Origin: JBNLAN01 sp050302175
GTDB lineage: Bacteria > Pseudomonadota > Zetaproteobacteria > Mariprofundales > Mariprofundaceae
Length of the DNA: 64,000 nucleotides
Assembly (NCBI GenBank): GCA_050302175.1
Contig: JBNLAN010000022.1
Span: 124,001-188,000, forward strand
Direction: 5' to 3'
The notes below the pieces were generated by a model, which saw only the letters and a program-made list of their open reading frames with translations, was not told the origin of the DNA and searched no databases. The translations under genes and the position numbers were made by a program. Below, piece by piece: positions 1-9,021 of this stretch (the first letter of the stretch is position 1; each line of letters begins with the position of its first letter).

Positions 1-2
1 CG

Positions 3-1409
3 CCGAACATCGCGGCCGCTGAGCCAATCACTCTTTCGGATGCCATTCGCGAGGTTCTTGCCACTCATCCGGATCTGACCATCAGCCATATCCAGCGCGA
101 GAAGGCAGAGGCATCGGTACAAACCATCGAAGCTCAACTCGATCCGCTGCTGGGTGCCCGCATCGGCTACAGCGACGAAAGCAACCCTGTCACCAACAGC
201 TTCAGCCCGACCGGAACCACTTCCAGCTACCTGCAAGGGCAGGCATCATTGCCATTGGCAAGTGGTGGCACACTCGAAGCCACAGCTCAATACAGCAAAT
301 CCAAGGTGACAGCACCGTTTCCGCTAAACCCGAACCCCGCTTACCGCGGGCAAATCGACCTCAGCTACCGCCATCCACTGATGAAGGGAGCCGGACGCCC
401 CGATTATCACGATGCCAAAAAGGCGGCGATTGAAAACAGTCGGATGGCTCGGGCACAAGACCTCGGCACTGCCCGCCAACTGGCACTCCAGACCCTCACT
501 CGTTACTACACGCTATCCAGACAGGAAATCACCCTGCAGTTGGCAAAAGAGAGTGTGGAACGTGCCGAGCGCCTGCTCGCTTTCCAGAAAAGACAGGAGA
601 GGCTTGGCCTGATCGAAGCTGCTGACCGGGCTCAAACCGAAGCATTCCTTGCCGCTCGCCGACTCGATCTTGAAAACAGTCGTGCCCAGCTTGCGGCCGC
701 GCAAACCAGCCTTGCCAGATTGATGCAGAGTGATACCGGCTCTCCGGTCTCAACCGCCGGAAAACGGAAGAGAGTCAAAGCCCAACCGATCTCAACCGCT
801 GCTGCCATCGACGCTGCCTTGGCAAAGCGCCCCGAATTTGTTGCCCTAACGGCGCGTATCGCCGCAGCAGAGGCCAAACTGCACCAGAGCATGGACAAAG
901 ATGAGATGATGCTGGATATCATTGCCCAGGCAGGCACACGCTCACAAGATGCCAAAGCCGGAAAGGCTTTTAACTCCTCATTCGGAGGTCAGGATCACTT
1001 CGTAGGCATTGCGCTTGAACTGGGCGGAACCGTCGGCAGCGAAGCGGGCCGATCACAAATCCGGCTGGCGGAACTTGATCGTCAGCAAGCGCTGGCCGAA
1101 CGCCGCCAGCTTGAAGAGAATATCAAGACTGAAATCAGCAATCTGCTAACCACAATCCGCTCAGAGCAACGCACACTGAGGGCGGTCGAGGAGCAGGTCA
1201 CAGCTGAGCAACGAAAATATGATATGGAAATGAAACGCTATAAAAACGGCCGCTCCAGCACCGCAACCATTATTCAGTTCGAGGGCGAGCTCTTCTCAGC
1301 CCGCCTACAGGCGGCCCTGCGTCGCATCGTGCTCGAGCAGAACCTGTTGCAACTGGCCTGGAGCATGGGCGAATTTCCGGGCCCTGCTGAAATGGAGGAG
1401 ATGCAATGA
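3..1409 (+). CDS. TolC-family outer membrane efflux protein (5' end missing)
   Basis: Outer-membrane channel partner of a tripartite efflux pump. The frame is open from the first bases of the window, so the start and signal peptide lie upstream; about 468 residues are visible. The visible part begins with a TolC-like helix (residues spelling ITLSDAIREVLATHPDL) and contains long Ala/Gln/Glu/Arg-rich heptad stretches in two similar halves, as expected of the TolC coiled-coil barrel. The stop overlaps the start of the RND pump gene by 4 bp, so the two are probably co-translated. The periplasmic adaptor expected of such a pump is not in the window and may lie just upstream. Family assignment rests on architecture and context. 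Confidence 0.85.
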   Translation, partial: PNIAAAEPITLSDAIREVLATHPDLTISHIQREKAEASVQTIEAQLDPLLGARIGYSDESNPVTNSFSPTGTTSSYLQGQASLPLASGGTLEATAQYSKSKVTAPFPLNPNPAYRGQIDLSYRHPLMKGAGRPDYHDAKKAAIENSRMARAQDLGTARQLALQTLTRYYTLSRQEITLQLAKESVERAERLLAFQKRQERLGLIEAADRAQTEAFLAARRLDLENSRAQLAAAQTSLARLMQSDTGSPVSTAGKRKRVKAQPISTAAAIDAALAKRPEFVALTARIAAAEAKLHQSMDKDEMMLDIIAQAGTRSQDAKAGKAFNSSFGGQDHFVGIALELGGTVGSEAGRSQIRLAELDRQQALAERRQLEENIKTEISNLLTTIRSEQRTLRAVEEQVTAEQRKYDMEMKRYKNGRSSTATIIQFEGELFSARLQAALRRIVLEQNLLQLAWSMGEFPGPAEMEEMQ

Positions 1410-4400
1410 AGCGCATGATCGCGTTTTTTGTCGACCGCGGACTACTCGTCAACATGGTATCGATCATGCTGCTGTTCGGTGGCATCTATGCCGCCAGCTC
1501 TATCCAGCGAGAAGCATTCCCACCTGTTAACTTCGATCTGCTGATTGTCACCTCCAGCTACCCGGGCGCATCCCCGAAAGAGATCGAACAGCTGATCATT
1601 AATCCGATCGAACGCGAAATCAAAAGCATCGATGGCATCAACACTACGCGCTCCACCGCCTATCCGGGACAGATGATCCTGCAAATCGAAGTGGACCCCG
1701 AAAACAGTGACCGCTCGCGTCTGATTTCGGATGTACAGCAGGCGATTAATCGCGCCGATCTACCTACCGACCTGCCATTTGACCCGCTGATCACAGAAAT
1801 CAAATCGGATCAAACACCAGTTATTTCGCTCAGCATCTATGCCGATCGCGAAGAGCTCGACCTGAAGCGCATCTCAAACGAGATCGAGGATGATCTACTC
1901 GACATCAGCGGCGTATCACAGGTAATTGTTCAGGGCGAACGCAAGGAAGAGATTCGCATCACCGTCGACCCGGAAAAAGCTCGCGAGCAGCGCGTCTCGG
2001 TGGGCGACATCATCCGCCTGATCCAGGGCTGGAACGTCAATGCTCCGGGTGGCACGCTCAAACTTCCGGATGGGCAAAAAATCATCCGCATTGCCGGCGA
2101 ATTCACCTCCGCCGAAGATGCCGCCAACCTGGTGATCCGAGCCAACGAACGGGGTGATTTGCTACGCCTGAAAGATATCTCCACCGTCACGCACACGCTG
2201 GAAAAGCCATGGCGTTATGTCGATGCCAAAGGCATCCCTGCCATGAACATGATCGTGCTGAAAAAGGGTGATGCCGACATTATTACTCTGGTGGACAAAG
2301 TTCGCTCCTACCTGAAAACCGTGCCGGAGCGTTACGGGCAGGACATTCAGGTATCGGTCTACAATGACTTCTCGATCAACACCCGCCTGCGCCTGAACGT
2401 GCTGACCAGCAACGGTGCCATTGGCCTGCTATTTGTGGTACTAACGCTGGGGCTGTTCCTGCGCCCATCGGTCGCGCTGACAACAACATGGGGGCTGCCC
2501 ATTATCTTTTTCTCGGGGCTGCTCTGCCTCTTCCTCTATGGTACTACGCTGAATCTCCTCACCATGTTTGCCTTCATCATCGTGCTCGGCCTGATGGTGG
2601 ATGACGCCATCATTATCGGTGAAAATGCCACCTACCATATGGAGCGAGGCATGACGCCGGCCAATGCGGCCATTCATGGCACTTATGAACTTCTGGGGCC
2701 GGTCACCGCCACCATTCTCACCACCATCGTTGCCTTTTTGCCGATGATGTTTATGTCCGGGATTATCGGAAAATTCATTGCCATTATTCCGCTCGTGGTG
2801 ATCGTGCTGCTGGCTTTCTCGTGGATTGAAGCAATTTTCATTTTGCCTAACCATATCCGCGATGTGGCCGATCCGCGCAAGCACCCAAAAGAGAACCGGT
2901 TGCTCGTACTGATATCTGAAAGCTATGAGCGCCTGCTGACCCGCGCCGTCAAACATCGCTATATCACCACACTTGCCACACTTGGCACACTATTTGGCTC
3001 GCTGGTGCTGGCCGCCGTCGCACTACAGTTCCAGCTGTTCCCAAGCGGTGCTGAAAATGAGTTCTATCTGCGCCTGACCGGCCAAAATGGCATGACACTC
3101 GAAACCATGCACAAGCGTGTACTGGAGCTCGAAAAAGATGTGCGGGCGCACATCGATCCGGAAATACTGGAGACCTCGATTAGCGTCATCGGCGAATACA
3201 ATGCCGATCAGCGCGAGGCACTCAACCGCGTCGGCGATCATTATGCCTACATTCGCGTCATCCTGATTCCTTTCACCATGCGAAGCACCTCCGTACCCAC
3301 TGTGATGCATCAGCTGGAGGAAAAGCTGACTGACAAATATCAGGATCTTGAAATCAACTACTCGCTACAGCGCGTCGGCCCACCGACAGGCCGCCCCCTG
3401 CAGGTTGAAATCACCGGCGGCGCCGATAGCGAGCGCAAGCTCGCCGCCACGCGCCTGATCGAGATGCTAAAAACCGTTAAGGGTGTGCACTCAATCGAAA
3501 GCGACCTCGACCCTGGCGACCCCGAACTACATATTAACATCGACCGCGGGCTTGCCTCCTATGCCCAGACCGACCTGCGTACCGTTGCCACACACGTAAA
3601 AGCGGCATTCGACGGCATTCGCGTCTCTACGCTGAAGCAGGGCAAGGAAGAGGTGGATGTGACCATCCGCTACCCTGAGAAGGCATGGGGCGACCCGCAA
3701 ACACTGAAGAATCTTGAAATCCCTAATTCTCGCGGCGGTCTGATACCGCTGAAACGTTTTGCCTCGCTTGAGCAAAAGCAGGGTGTGAATGTGATCCGTC
3801 ATAAAAACGAAAGCCGGGTCATTAATGTCGCAGCCGAAGTCTCGCCGGAAATCATCACCTCGCAGGCTGTCAACCAGCTGGTTGCCAAACGTCAGGCCGA
3901 ATGGCTGGGCGATGCCGCAAATAATGGCGTGGAGTACTTCCTTGGCGGCGAGGCCGAACGCACCGAAGAGTCCGTACGCGGTCTCGTATTCAGCTTTCTC
4001 TTCGCGCTAATGGGCATCTTTATTATCCTGGCAATTCAATTTAACCGCCTCGATTATCCGCTGCTGGTGATGATGGCGATCCCATTTGGTTTCATTGGCG
4101 TCATCATTGGCCTGTTCCTGCATGGCCAGCCGATCTCTTTTATGTCCATGATGGGATTTGTGGCGCTGACCGGCGTGGTCGTGAACAGCTCGCTGGTCAT
4201 GGTCGTATTTATCCAGCGCCTGATGCAATCGGGTCAACATTGGTTCGATGCCATCATTCAGGGCGGCACACGCCGTGTGCGCGCTGTGCTGCTGACCGCC
4301 ACCACCACGGTGGTAGGCCTGCTGCCGACCGCTTATGGCTGGGGTGGTTTCGACCCATTCGTGGCGCCAATGGCACTTGCGCTTTCGTGGGGACTGATTT

Positions 4401-4549
4401 TCTCGACCTTTATTACGCTGTTTTCGGTTCCGGCGGCACTGGGCATCGCCATTGATATCAAACTCGTTCTGATGAAGCTGTGGTACCATTTCAGAGGCAA
4501 AGAGCATGACCGAAAAATCGAGCGCTGGAAACCGAAAGCCGGGCAGTGA
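1406..4549 (+). CDS. RND-family efflux transporter (AcrB/HAE-type inner membrane pump)
   Basis: Proton-driven inner-membrane pump of a tripartite efflux system, 1047 residues, the usual RND length. TM1 is at about residues 13-32, followed by a large periplasmic loop with the porter repeat (SYPGASPKEIE), a central TM cluster at about 335-480, a second periplasmic loop and a C-terminal TM cluster at about 860-1025. The acidic pair in TM4 is D399/D400 (VDDAI), matching AcrB D407/D408. In the TM10 segment the sequence reads VVVNSS near residues 924-929, so the lysine of AcrB (K940) seems absent, as in some other RND subfamilies. The substrate cannot be told. It follows the TolC gene with an ATGA overlap and ends before a terminator. 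Confidence 0.9.
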   Translation: MKRMIAFFVDRGLLVNMVSIMLLFGGIYAASSIQREAFPPVNFDLLIVTSSYPGASPKEIEQLIINPIEREIKSIDGINTTRSTAYPGQMILQIEVDPENSDRSRLISDVQQAINRADLPTDLPFDPLITEIKSDQTPVISLSIYADREELDLKRISNEIEDDLLDISGVSQVIVQGERKEEIRITVDPEKAREQRVSVGDIIRLIQGWNVNAPGGTLKLPDGQKIIRIAGEFTSAEDAANLVIRANERGDLLRLKDISTVTHTLEKPWRYVDAKGIPAMNMIVLKKGDADIITLVDKVRSYLKTVPERYGQDIQVSVYNDFSINTRLRLNVLTSNGAIGLLFVVLTLGLFLRPSVALTTTWGLPIIFFSGLLCLFLYGTTLNLLTMFAFIIVLGLMVDDAIIIGENATYHMERGMTPANAAIHGTYELLGPVTATILTTIVAFLPMMFMSGIIGKFIAIIPLVVIVLLAFSWIEAIFILPNHIRDVADPRKHPKENRLLVLISESYERLLTRAVKHRYITTLATLGTLFGSLVLAAVALQFQLFPSGAENEFYLRLTGQNGMTLETMHKRVLELEKDVRAHIDPEILETSISVIGEYNADQREALNRVGDHYAYIRVILIPFTMRSTSVPTVMHQLEEKLTDKYQDLEINYSLQRVGPPTGRPLQVEITGGADSERKLAATRLIEMLKTVKGVHSIESDLDPGDPELHINIDRGLASYAQTDLRTVATHVKAAFDGIRVSTLKQGKEEVDVTIRYPEKAWGDPQTLKNLEIPNSRGGLIPLKRFASLEQKQGVNVIRHKNESRVINVAAEVSPEIITSQAVNQLVAKRQAEWLGDAANNGVEYFLGGEAERTEESVRGLVFSFLFALMGIFIILAIQFNRLDYPLLVMMAIPFGFIGVIIGLFLHGQPISFMSMMGFVALTGVVVNSSLVMVVFIQRLMQSGQHWFDAIIQGGTRRVRAVLLTATTTVVGLLPTAYGWGGFDPFVAPMALALSWGLIFSTFITLFSVPAALGIAIDIKLVLMKLWYHFRGKEHDRKIERWKPKAGQ

Positions 4550-4686
4550 AGCAACGCGGAGCATTAAAGATTTACCTAAACGAACTTTAATGACGATTTC
4601 ACAAGCAGCTCATTGCCCACCCCTAATGTTTGGGCTGTCTGGTGCTTGTCCCTCCTCCCCTCCCTAAGTGCCAGACTCCTCTCTTG

Positions 4687-4724
4687 AGAACCCCGACTGC
4701 AGCAGGTCGGGGTTCTTTTTTTTG
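4687..4724 (+). terminator. Rho-independent terminator after the RND pump gene
   Basis: An 11-bp stem (AGAACCCCGAC paired with GTCGGGGTTCT) with a short loop is followed directly by a run of eight T. It lies about 140 bp after the pump gene stop, in the gap between two convergent operons. The T-run is only on the plus side, so it should stop the efflux operon rather than the minus-strand antiporter operon. A weaker upstream inverted pair (CATTAAAG at 4562 and CTTTAATG at 4585) lacks a T-run. Confidence 0.9.
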
Positions 4725-4752
4725 CAACCCCGAAAGGAAATAATCCGCTCGC

Positions 4753-6141
4753 TCAGTGAGCTGCCTCTTCGGCCTCTTTCTCCTTCAAAAACGCCTCCCG
4801 GTTGCTGCCGATCAAGGCCAGCAACACACCGGAATAGACAAAGGTGGAGAGCAGAATCACGCCGATCACAATGGCCTTGAACATCTCAAGATGCTCGAAG
4901 CTTGCCGGGATAAGCGTCAGCATCACGATCGAAAGTCCGCCTTTGATACCTGCGAAGGTGAGCACCCCCCACCAGCGAAAATTCACATTGGCCATCTTCT
5001 TGGTTCGGTTGGTGATGATGGCGAACTTGGCCATCATCAGCGCACGAATGACCGTGGTGGCGACAAACATCACCAGAATCTCCTGCTTGTACTGCCACAG
5101 CAATCGAAAATCGATGATCTCCGCCATGGCGACAAACAGGATGGTGTTGGCGACCAGTGCCAGCAACTGCACATCCTCACGCGAACGTTTATGGCGCTCT
5201 GCCTCTTCCAAAGAAATTTTGATTTTTGCGAGCAGTCCGGCAATAGAGCGTCCGGAAGTTTTGGTAAGCATCGACTCGGCACGCAGCTTCTCCTCCTCGG
5301 CATCCAGCATCTTCTCTTCACGCACAGCTTCCTGTGTCAGGATGTGATTGATGGTGATGGTGGCCAAAATGCAGGCGAGGATACCGGAGAGATGTAAATG
5401 CGAGTGCGCACCAAAGAGATTCAGCAGCACGTAAAAGTGCTCGGCAAGCTCGAACGCGCTGTAACCGGTTGCAACCAGGAGCAGCAATTCGGAGATTCGA
5501 TTAACTGTGGTTTTCATTAAAAACAGTCCGGCAAAACCGATGGCGATTCCGAGCGCCGCTGAGCCCAGTACCACGATCAGGCTGATCTCGGTGACATAAC
5601 CGACGCCCACCTCGCCGCCTTCAAGGGCATACAGACCGACAAAAACAAAAACGATCAGCGCAGTAGCATCGTTGAGCAGGCTCTCGCCTTCAGCGAGAAT
5701 TTTCAGCTTATGCGGTAGTACAAAATTGGAGAAGATACTCACCACAGATACGGGATCGGTCGCCAGCACCATGGCGAAGAGCACGATGATTGCCGCGACC
5801 GACAGATGATATTCGCCGAACAGGGTGTTTGCCGTAAGAATGCCAAGCACGACGGAGAGCGCCACGGCGACCACGGCAAGGTAGAAGAGGCTCAGACCAT
5901 GCTCCTTCAGATCCTCGATTCTCAGCTCCAATGAGTCGCTGATCAGCAGAACCGGCAGCAGCAAAATCACCAACACTGCGAAACGCTCGGGATCTCCGGT
6001 CAACAATGGAATCTGCTGCGCAAGCAGATGCACAAAATAGGAGAGGACGATCAGGCTCAGAGGAGAAGGAATTTTCAATCTGTCCTGCATCTCAAGCGCC
6101 AGATACAAAATACCGACAATACTTAACAAAGTGATGACCAT
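4753..6141 (-). CDS. CPA1-family Na+/H+ (cation/proton) antiporter
   Basis: Integral membrane antiporter of 462 residues with about 12 hydrophobic segments. It carries family motifs: ATDPVSV in the middle and GESLLNDATA shortly after, the latter containing the Asn-Asp pair of the transport site in NhaP-type CPA1 exchangers. A charged cytoplasmic loop (about residues 270-320, rich in Glu/Lys/Arg) separates the membrane halves, and the C-terminus is short and acidic. It is the last gene of a minus-strand set with the CaCA exchanger and the cyclic-nucleotide-binding protein, 49 bp from the former. Which cation it exchanges is not visible. Confidence 0.88.
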   Translation of the reverse strand: MVITLLSIVGILYLALEMQDRLKIPSPLSLIVLSYFVHLLAQQIPLLTGDPERFAVLVILLLPVLLISDSLELRIEDLKEHGLSLFYLAVVAVALSVVLGILTANTLFGEYHLSVAAIIVLFAMVLATDPVSVVSIFSNFVLPHKLKILAEGESLLNDATALIVFVFVGLYALEGGEVGVGYVTEISLIVVLGSAALGIAIGFAGLFLMKTTVNRISELLLLVATGYSAFELAEHFYVLLNLFGAHSHLHLSGILACILATITINHILTQEAVREEKMLDAEEEKLRAESMLTKTSGRSIAGLLAKIKISLEEAERHKRSREDVQLLALVANTILFVAMAEIIDFRLLWQYKQEILVMFVATTVIRALMMAKFAIITNRTKKMANVNFRWWGVLTFAGIKGGLSIVMLTLIPASFEHLEMFKAIVIGVILLSTFVYSGVLLALIGSNREAFLKEKEAEEAAH

Positions 6142-6190
6142 CGTTCCCTCTCTCCTCTTTATCGGCTCATATTTTATCGACCCAACACGA

Positions 6191-7207
6191 CTAAAAACCA
6201 GTCATGGCGATAGCAATGAAAACAGCATAGAGCGACACATTGAACATCAGGTTCGCCGCGTTAAGACGCTTGGAGTACTGCAGCCACCAAAGCCACACCA
6301 CACCAATAATCGCCAACATCACCGAATAGGTTGCATGCGATGAAACATCAAAATGCCAGGGCATGATCATAATACCCATGGCCGGAATGACCGTGCCCTG
6401 AAAAACCATGGCACCGGTAATATTGCCAAATGCCAGCGTATCCTTGCCCTTTCGGATCCAGATCACCGAATTCACCTTCTCGGGCAACTCAGTCGCCACC
6501 GGAATAATCAGCAGAGAGATCAAAAAGGCTGAAACCCCAAATGCCGAACTTAAACTGGAGGCTCCATCGACAAACAGTTTTGCGCCCCACACCAGCATCG
6601 CAAGCCCTGCGAGCAACTGAGCAGAGGCGCTGGCAAAACTGGCCGTAACCCATCTGGAGAGATACAGCTCCTCATCGGCTTCGGTGGCATGCCCGCCCGA
6701 CGCCAGCGCCTTGCTGGCGCGAATCGTATACAGAAGATAGAGAAAATAGGTTGCACCAAGCAGGAAAGCGATCACCACCTGCACCGCATGCCAGCCTGCA
6801 GGCAGGAGCGCTGCAATCACAGCCAACCCAAATCCAATCAGAAACACCTTAATATCGCGTTGCTGACCGGTATGTTCCGGCTTCATGGCCGCCAGCCAGC
6901 CACGTTTTCTGCCGGCGAACCATGCCATGACGCCCAGACTCAGCGTTGCCAGCATAAATGGCGCACCGAGTATCGCACCCAGCCCCACCGCGTGATTCAC
7001 CTCCTCTGCCGCCCCACCAGCCAGAATTGCCACCATCGGCACAATGGTTTCGGGCAACGCTGTCCCGACTGCGGCAAAAACCGAACCAGTCACCCCCTCG
7101 GAAAGTCCCATGCGCTCACCGATATACTCCAGCGCATTGGTAAACAGCTGGGCCGCAGCAAACACCAGAAGCAGCGCAAACAGCAACAGCAGGGTGGAGA
7201 TCAACAT
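6191..7207 (-). CDS. Na+/Ca2+ exchanger-family (CaCA) membrane protein
   Basis: Predicted cation/Ca2+ exchanger, 338 residues, all-helical membrane protein with two inverted alpha repeats. The first repeat has GTALPE near residues 48-53; the second has VATELPEKVNS in the second half. The glutamates in these motifs coordinate Ca2+ in characterised family members. A basic cytoplasmic loop lies near the middle. It resembles bacterial YrbG-type proteins, although here it is not beside Kdo genes as yrbG is. The gene starts 13 bp after a cyclic-nucleotide-binding protein on the same strand, so the two are probably one transcript. The ribosome site is weak, which fits coupling to the upstream gene. 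Confidence 0.85.
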   Translation of the reverse strand: MLISTLLLLFALLLVFAAAQLFTNALEYIGERMGLSEGVTGSVFAAVGTALPETIVPMVAILAGGAAEEVNHAVGLGAILGAPFMLATLSLGVMAWFAGRKRGWLAAMKPEHTGQQRDIKVFLIGFGLAVIAALLPAGWHAVQVVIAFLLGATYFLYLLYTIRASKALASGGHATEADEELYLSRWVTASFASASAQLLAGLAMLVWGAKLFVDGASSLSSAFGVSAFLISLLIIPVATELPEKVNSVIWIRKGKDTLAFGNITGAMVFQGTVIPAMGIMIMPWHFDVSSHATYSVMLAIIGVVWLWWLQYSKRLNAANLMFNVSLYAVFIAIAMTGF

Positions 7208-7219
7208 TAGTGATTGCCG

Positions 7220-7690
7220 TTACTTATCTGAATTCAGAACATATTGTTTCAGGATCACATGCTCCTCATTCATGCGCCGGATAATACTTGCGGCATGTAC
7301 CAGCATATAAGCGAAGAGCGAATAGACCATGTCCTGATGGCTCTGCATCAGCATACTGTAAGAAGCCCGGGTCAGGCGATAGGCAACGCATGGGGTCAAA
7401 GCAATGACTTCAGCGCTGGCGGGCTCACCGGTAAGGAAGGTCATTTCACCCAGCAATGCACCTTCGCTAACCTTGGCAATCTCAACTTTCTCCCCATGCG
7501 CCACATGCGAAATTTCAGCTTCACCGGAACGCAAGATAAACAACTGACCACCCGGCTGCCCTTCGTGCATGATCTCCTCACCTGGGCTGTACTCTTTGAT
7601 CTCCAGTACCTCTCCAAGATGCTGCAACTCCTCCGCAGATAGCTTGGTCAGCATCACATTGTCTTCCAGCCATTCAAAATCAATCTTCAC
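7220..7690 (-). CDS. Cyclic nucleotide-binding domain protein
   Basis: Single-domain regulatory protein of 156 residues. After a short N-terminal helix it has a CNB fold with the phosphate-binding cassette region (GALLGEMTFLTGEPASAEV), preceded by the beta-roll (GEEIMHEGQPGGQLFIL). There is no DNA-binding helix-turn-helix, so it is not a CRP-type transcription factor. The cassette has Glu but the canonical Arg is replaced (PASAEV), so cAMP binding is uncertain. I chose the GTG at 7690 because a GAGGAGG sits 6 bp before it; the upstream GTG at 7696 directly abuts that site. It leads an operon with two ion exchangers and may regulate them. Confidence 0.85.
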   Translation of the reverse strand: MKIDFEWLEDNVMLTKLSAEELQHLGEVLEIKEYSPGEEIMHEGQPGGQLFILRSGEAEISHVAHGEKVEIAKVSEGALLGEMTFLTGEPASAEVIALTPCVAYRLTRASYSMLMQSHQDMVYSLFAYMLVHAASIIRRMNEEHVILKQYVLNSDK

Positions 7691-7797
7691 AAGCACCCTC
7701 CTCTTGTAAGCCGCACGGATGCAAACCCATCGTCAAGCAACTTGCAAGCCGAAAAGCAAAGCTGGATGACTGCCGCTTTTCCTGCTGCAATACCGCC

Positions 7798-9021
7798 ATG
7801 CATCAACACAGCACAGCAGACAAGCTCCGACACCCGGTTAAGTGGCGGCAGCACATTGCCTTCGATCTGCCGGAGGCAGCTCCCGGCTGCGTCTGGATCC
7901 ATGCCTGCTCTGTCGGCGAAGTTGCCTCGATTGCCCCGTTGATTCGCTCCCTTACTGAAAAAGGTATTCGACTTCACCTCACAGTCGTAACACATACCGG
8001 TTTCCGACATGCGATACAGCTCTTCTCTTCGCTGCCCGCCTTTTCGCTCTCATATCTTCCATGGGATCTGCCGGGACTGATGTTGCGCCTGATCAAACGC
8101 CTGCAGCCCTCATTACTTCTACTCACCGAAACAGAATTCTGGCCGGGTATGTTGAATGCCTGCAAACGCCTGAACATCCCGGTGATCGGCATTAACACCC
8201 GCATTTCGGATAGGTCTTTCCCTCGTTACTTGCGCACCAGAAAATTGTGGCGGCGATGGCTGTCGCCTGTCGTGCTGTTTCTTGCACAAAGTGATATCGA
8301 CAAAACACGACTGGAGGCAATCGGCATCGAACCAGCTCGCATCCAGGCACTCGGCAATCTCAAATATGCCATCTCTCCCCCTGCGGTCGATGCCAAAGCT
8401 TTGCGCCAAAAGCTGGATCCAAGCGAGAGGAGACCAATTTTTGTCGCGGGCAGCACCCATGCGGATGAGGAAGCACAACTATTACAGGAGTGGCAAGCCT
8501 GGAAACAGGCCTGCCCGGAACTGCTGCTGGTAATCGTGCCCCGCCACCCGGAACGCTTCGAACAGGTCGCCGGGCTACTGGAAGCACGACAGCTGCGTTT
8601 TATCCGCTGGTCAGAGCTGACCGATTCAGGCAATACCCGCAGCGATATTGTGCTGGTCGATGCCATGGGTGTGCTACAAAACCTTTATGCGATCGCCGAC
8701 CTGGCCTTTATCGGCGGCAGCCTCGCCGATAAAGGCGGGCACAACCCGCTGGAAGCTGCAATCTGCGGACGTGGTGCAATTACCGGTCCGCATGTACAGA
8801 ATTTCCGTGAAATTATGCAGCAAATGCAACATGCCGGAGCTGCCGTGATTGCCCGAAACAGCGAAGAGCTGCATGCAGCGGTGCTCCGGCTGCTCGCACA
8901 CCCCGATGAATTACGCGAACTTCATGCCAGAGCAAGTACATTCATGCATGAGCGCAGCGCGGTGCTGGAGAAAGTGCTTGATGCCATCAAACCCTACCTT
9001 ACCAAAACGGGGCAGACATGA
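7798..9021 (+). CDS. waaA: 3-deoxy-D-manno-octulosonic acid (Kdo) transferase
   Basis: Transfers Kdo from CMP-Kdo to the lipid A precursor at the inner membrane, starting the LPS core. 407 residues, slightly shorter than E. coli WaaA. The N-terminal half carries WIHACSVGEV, with the conserved Glu of the family, and LLTETEFWPGML; the C-terminal half has the GT-B signatures AGSTHADEE, IGGSLADKGGHNPLEAA and a late Gly/Pro-rich segment. The usual N-terminal membrane anchor is not apparent, and no clear ribosome site precedes the ATG; the frame stays open upstream without a hydrophobic stretch. The gene is divergent from the cyclic-nucleotide operon and overlaps lpxK by 4 bp. Confidence 0.93.
   Translation: MHQHSTADKLRHPVKWRQHIAFDLPEAAPGCVWIHACSVGEVASIAPLIRSLTEKGIRLHLTVVTHTGFRHAIQLFSSLPAFSLSYLPWDLPGLMLRLIKRLQPSLLLLTETEFWPGMLNACKRLNIPVIGINTRISDRSFPRYLRTRKLWRRWLSPVVLFLAQSDIDKTRLEAIGIEPARIQALGNLKYAISPPAVDAKALRQKLDPSERRPIFVAGSTHADEEAQLLQEWQAWKQACPELLLVIVPRHPERFEQVAGLLEARQLRFIRWSELTDSGNTRSDIVLVDAMGVLQNLYAIADLAFIGGSLADKGGHNPLEAAICGRGAITGPHVQNFREIMQQMQHAGAAVIARNSEELHAAVLRLLAHPDELRELHARASTFMHERSAVLEKVLDAIKPYLTKTGQT

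Noticed and set aside
2441..2956. Long antisense frame of 171 codons inside the RND pump gene
   Set aside because: It mirrors the codon pattern of a well-supported gene and shows low-complexity His/Gln/Arg composition.
4756..5397. Plus-strand 213-codon frame over the antiporter gene
   Set aside because: Antisense shadow; the antiporter has clear motifs and TM pattern.
7687..8010. A minus-strand 107-codon reading frame over the waaA start
   Set aside because: It is antisense to waaA, has no family features, and waaA has strong motifs in the other direction.
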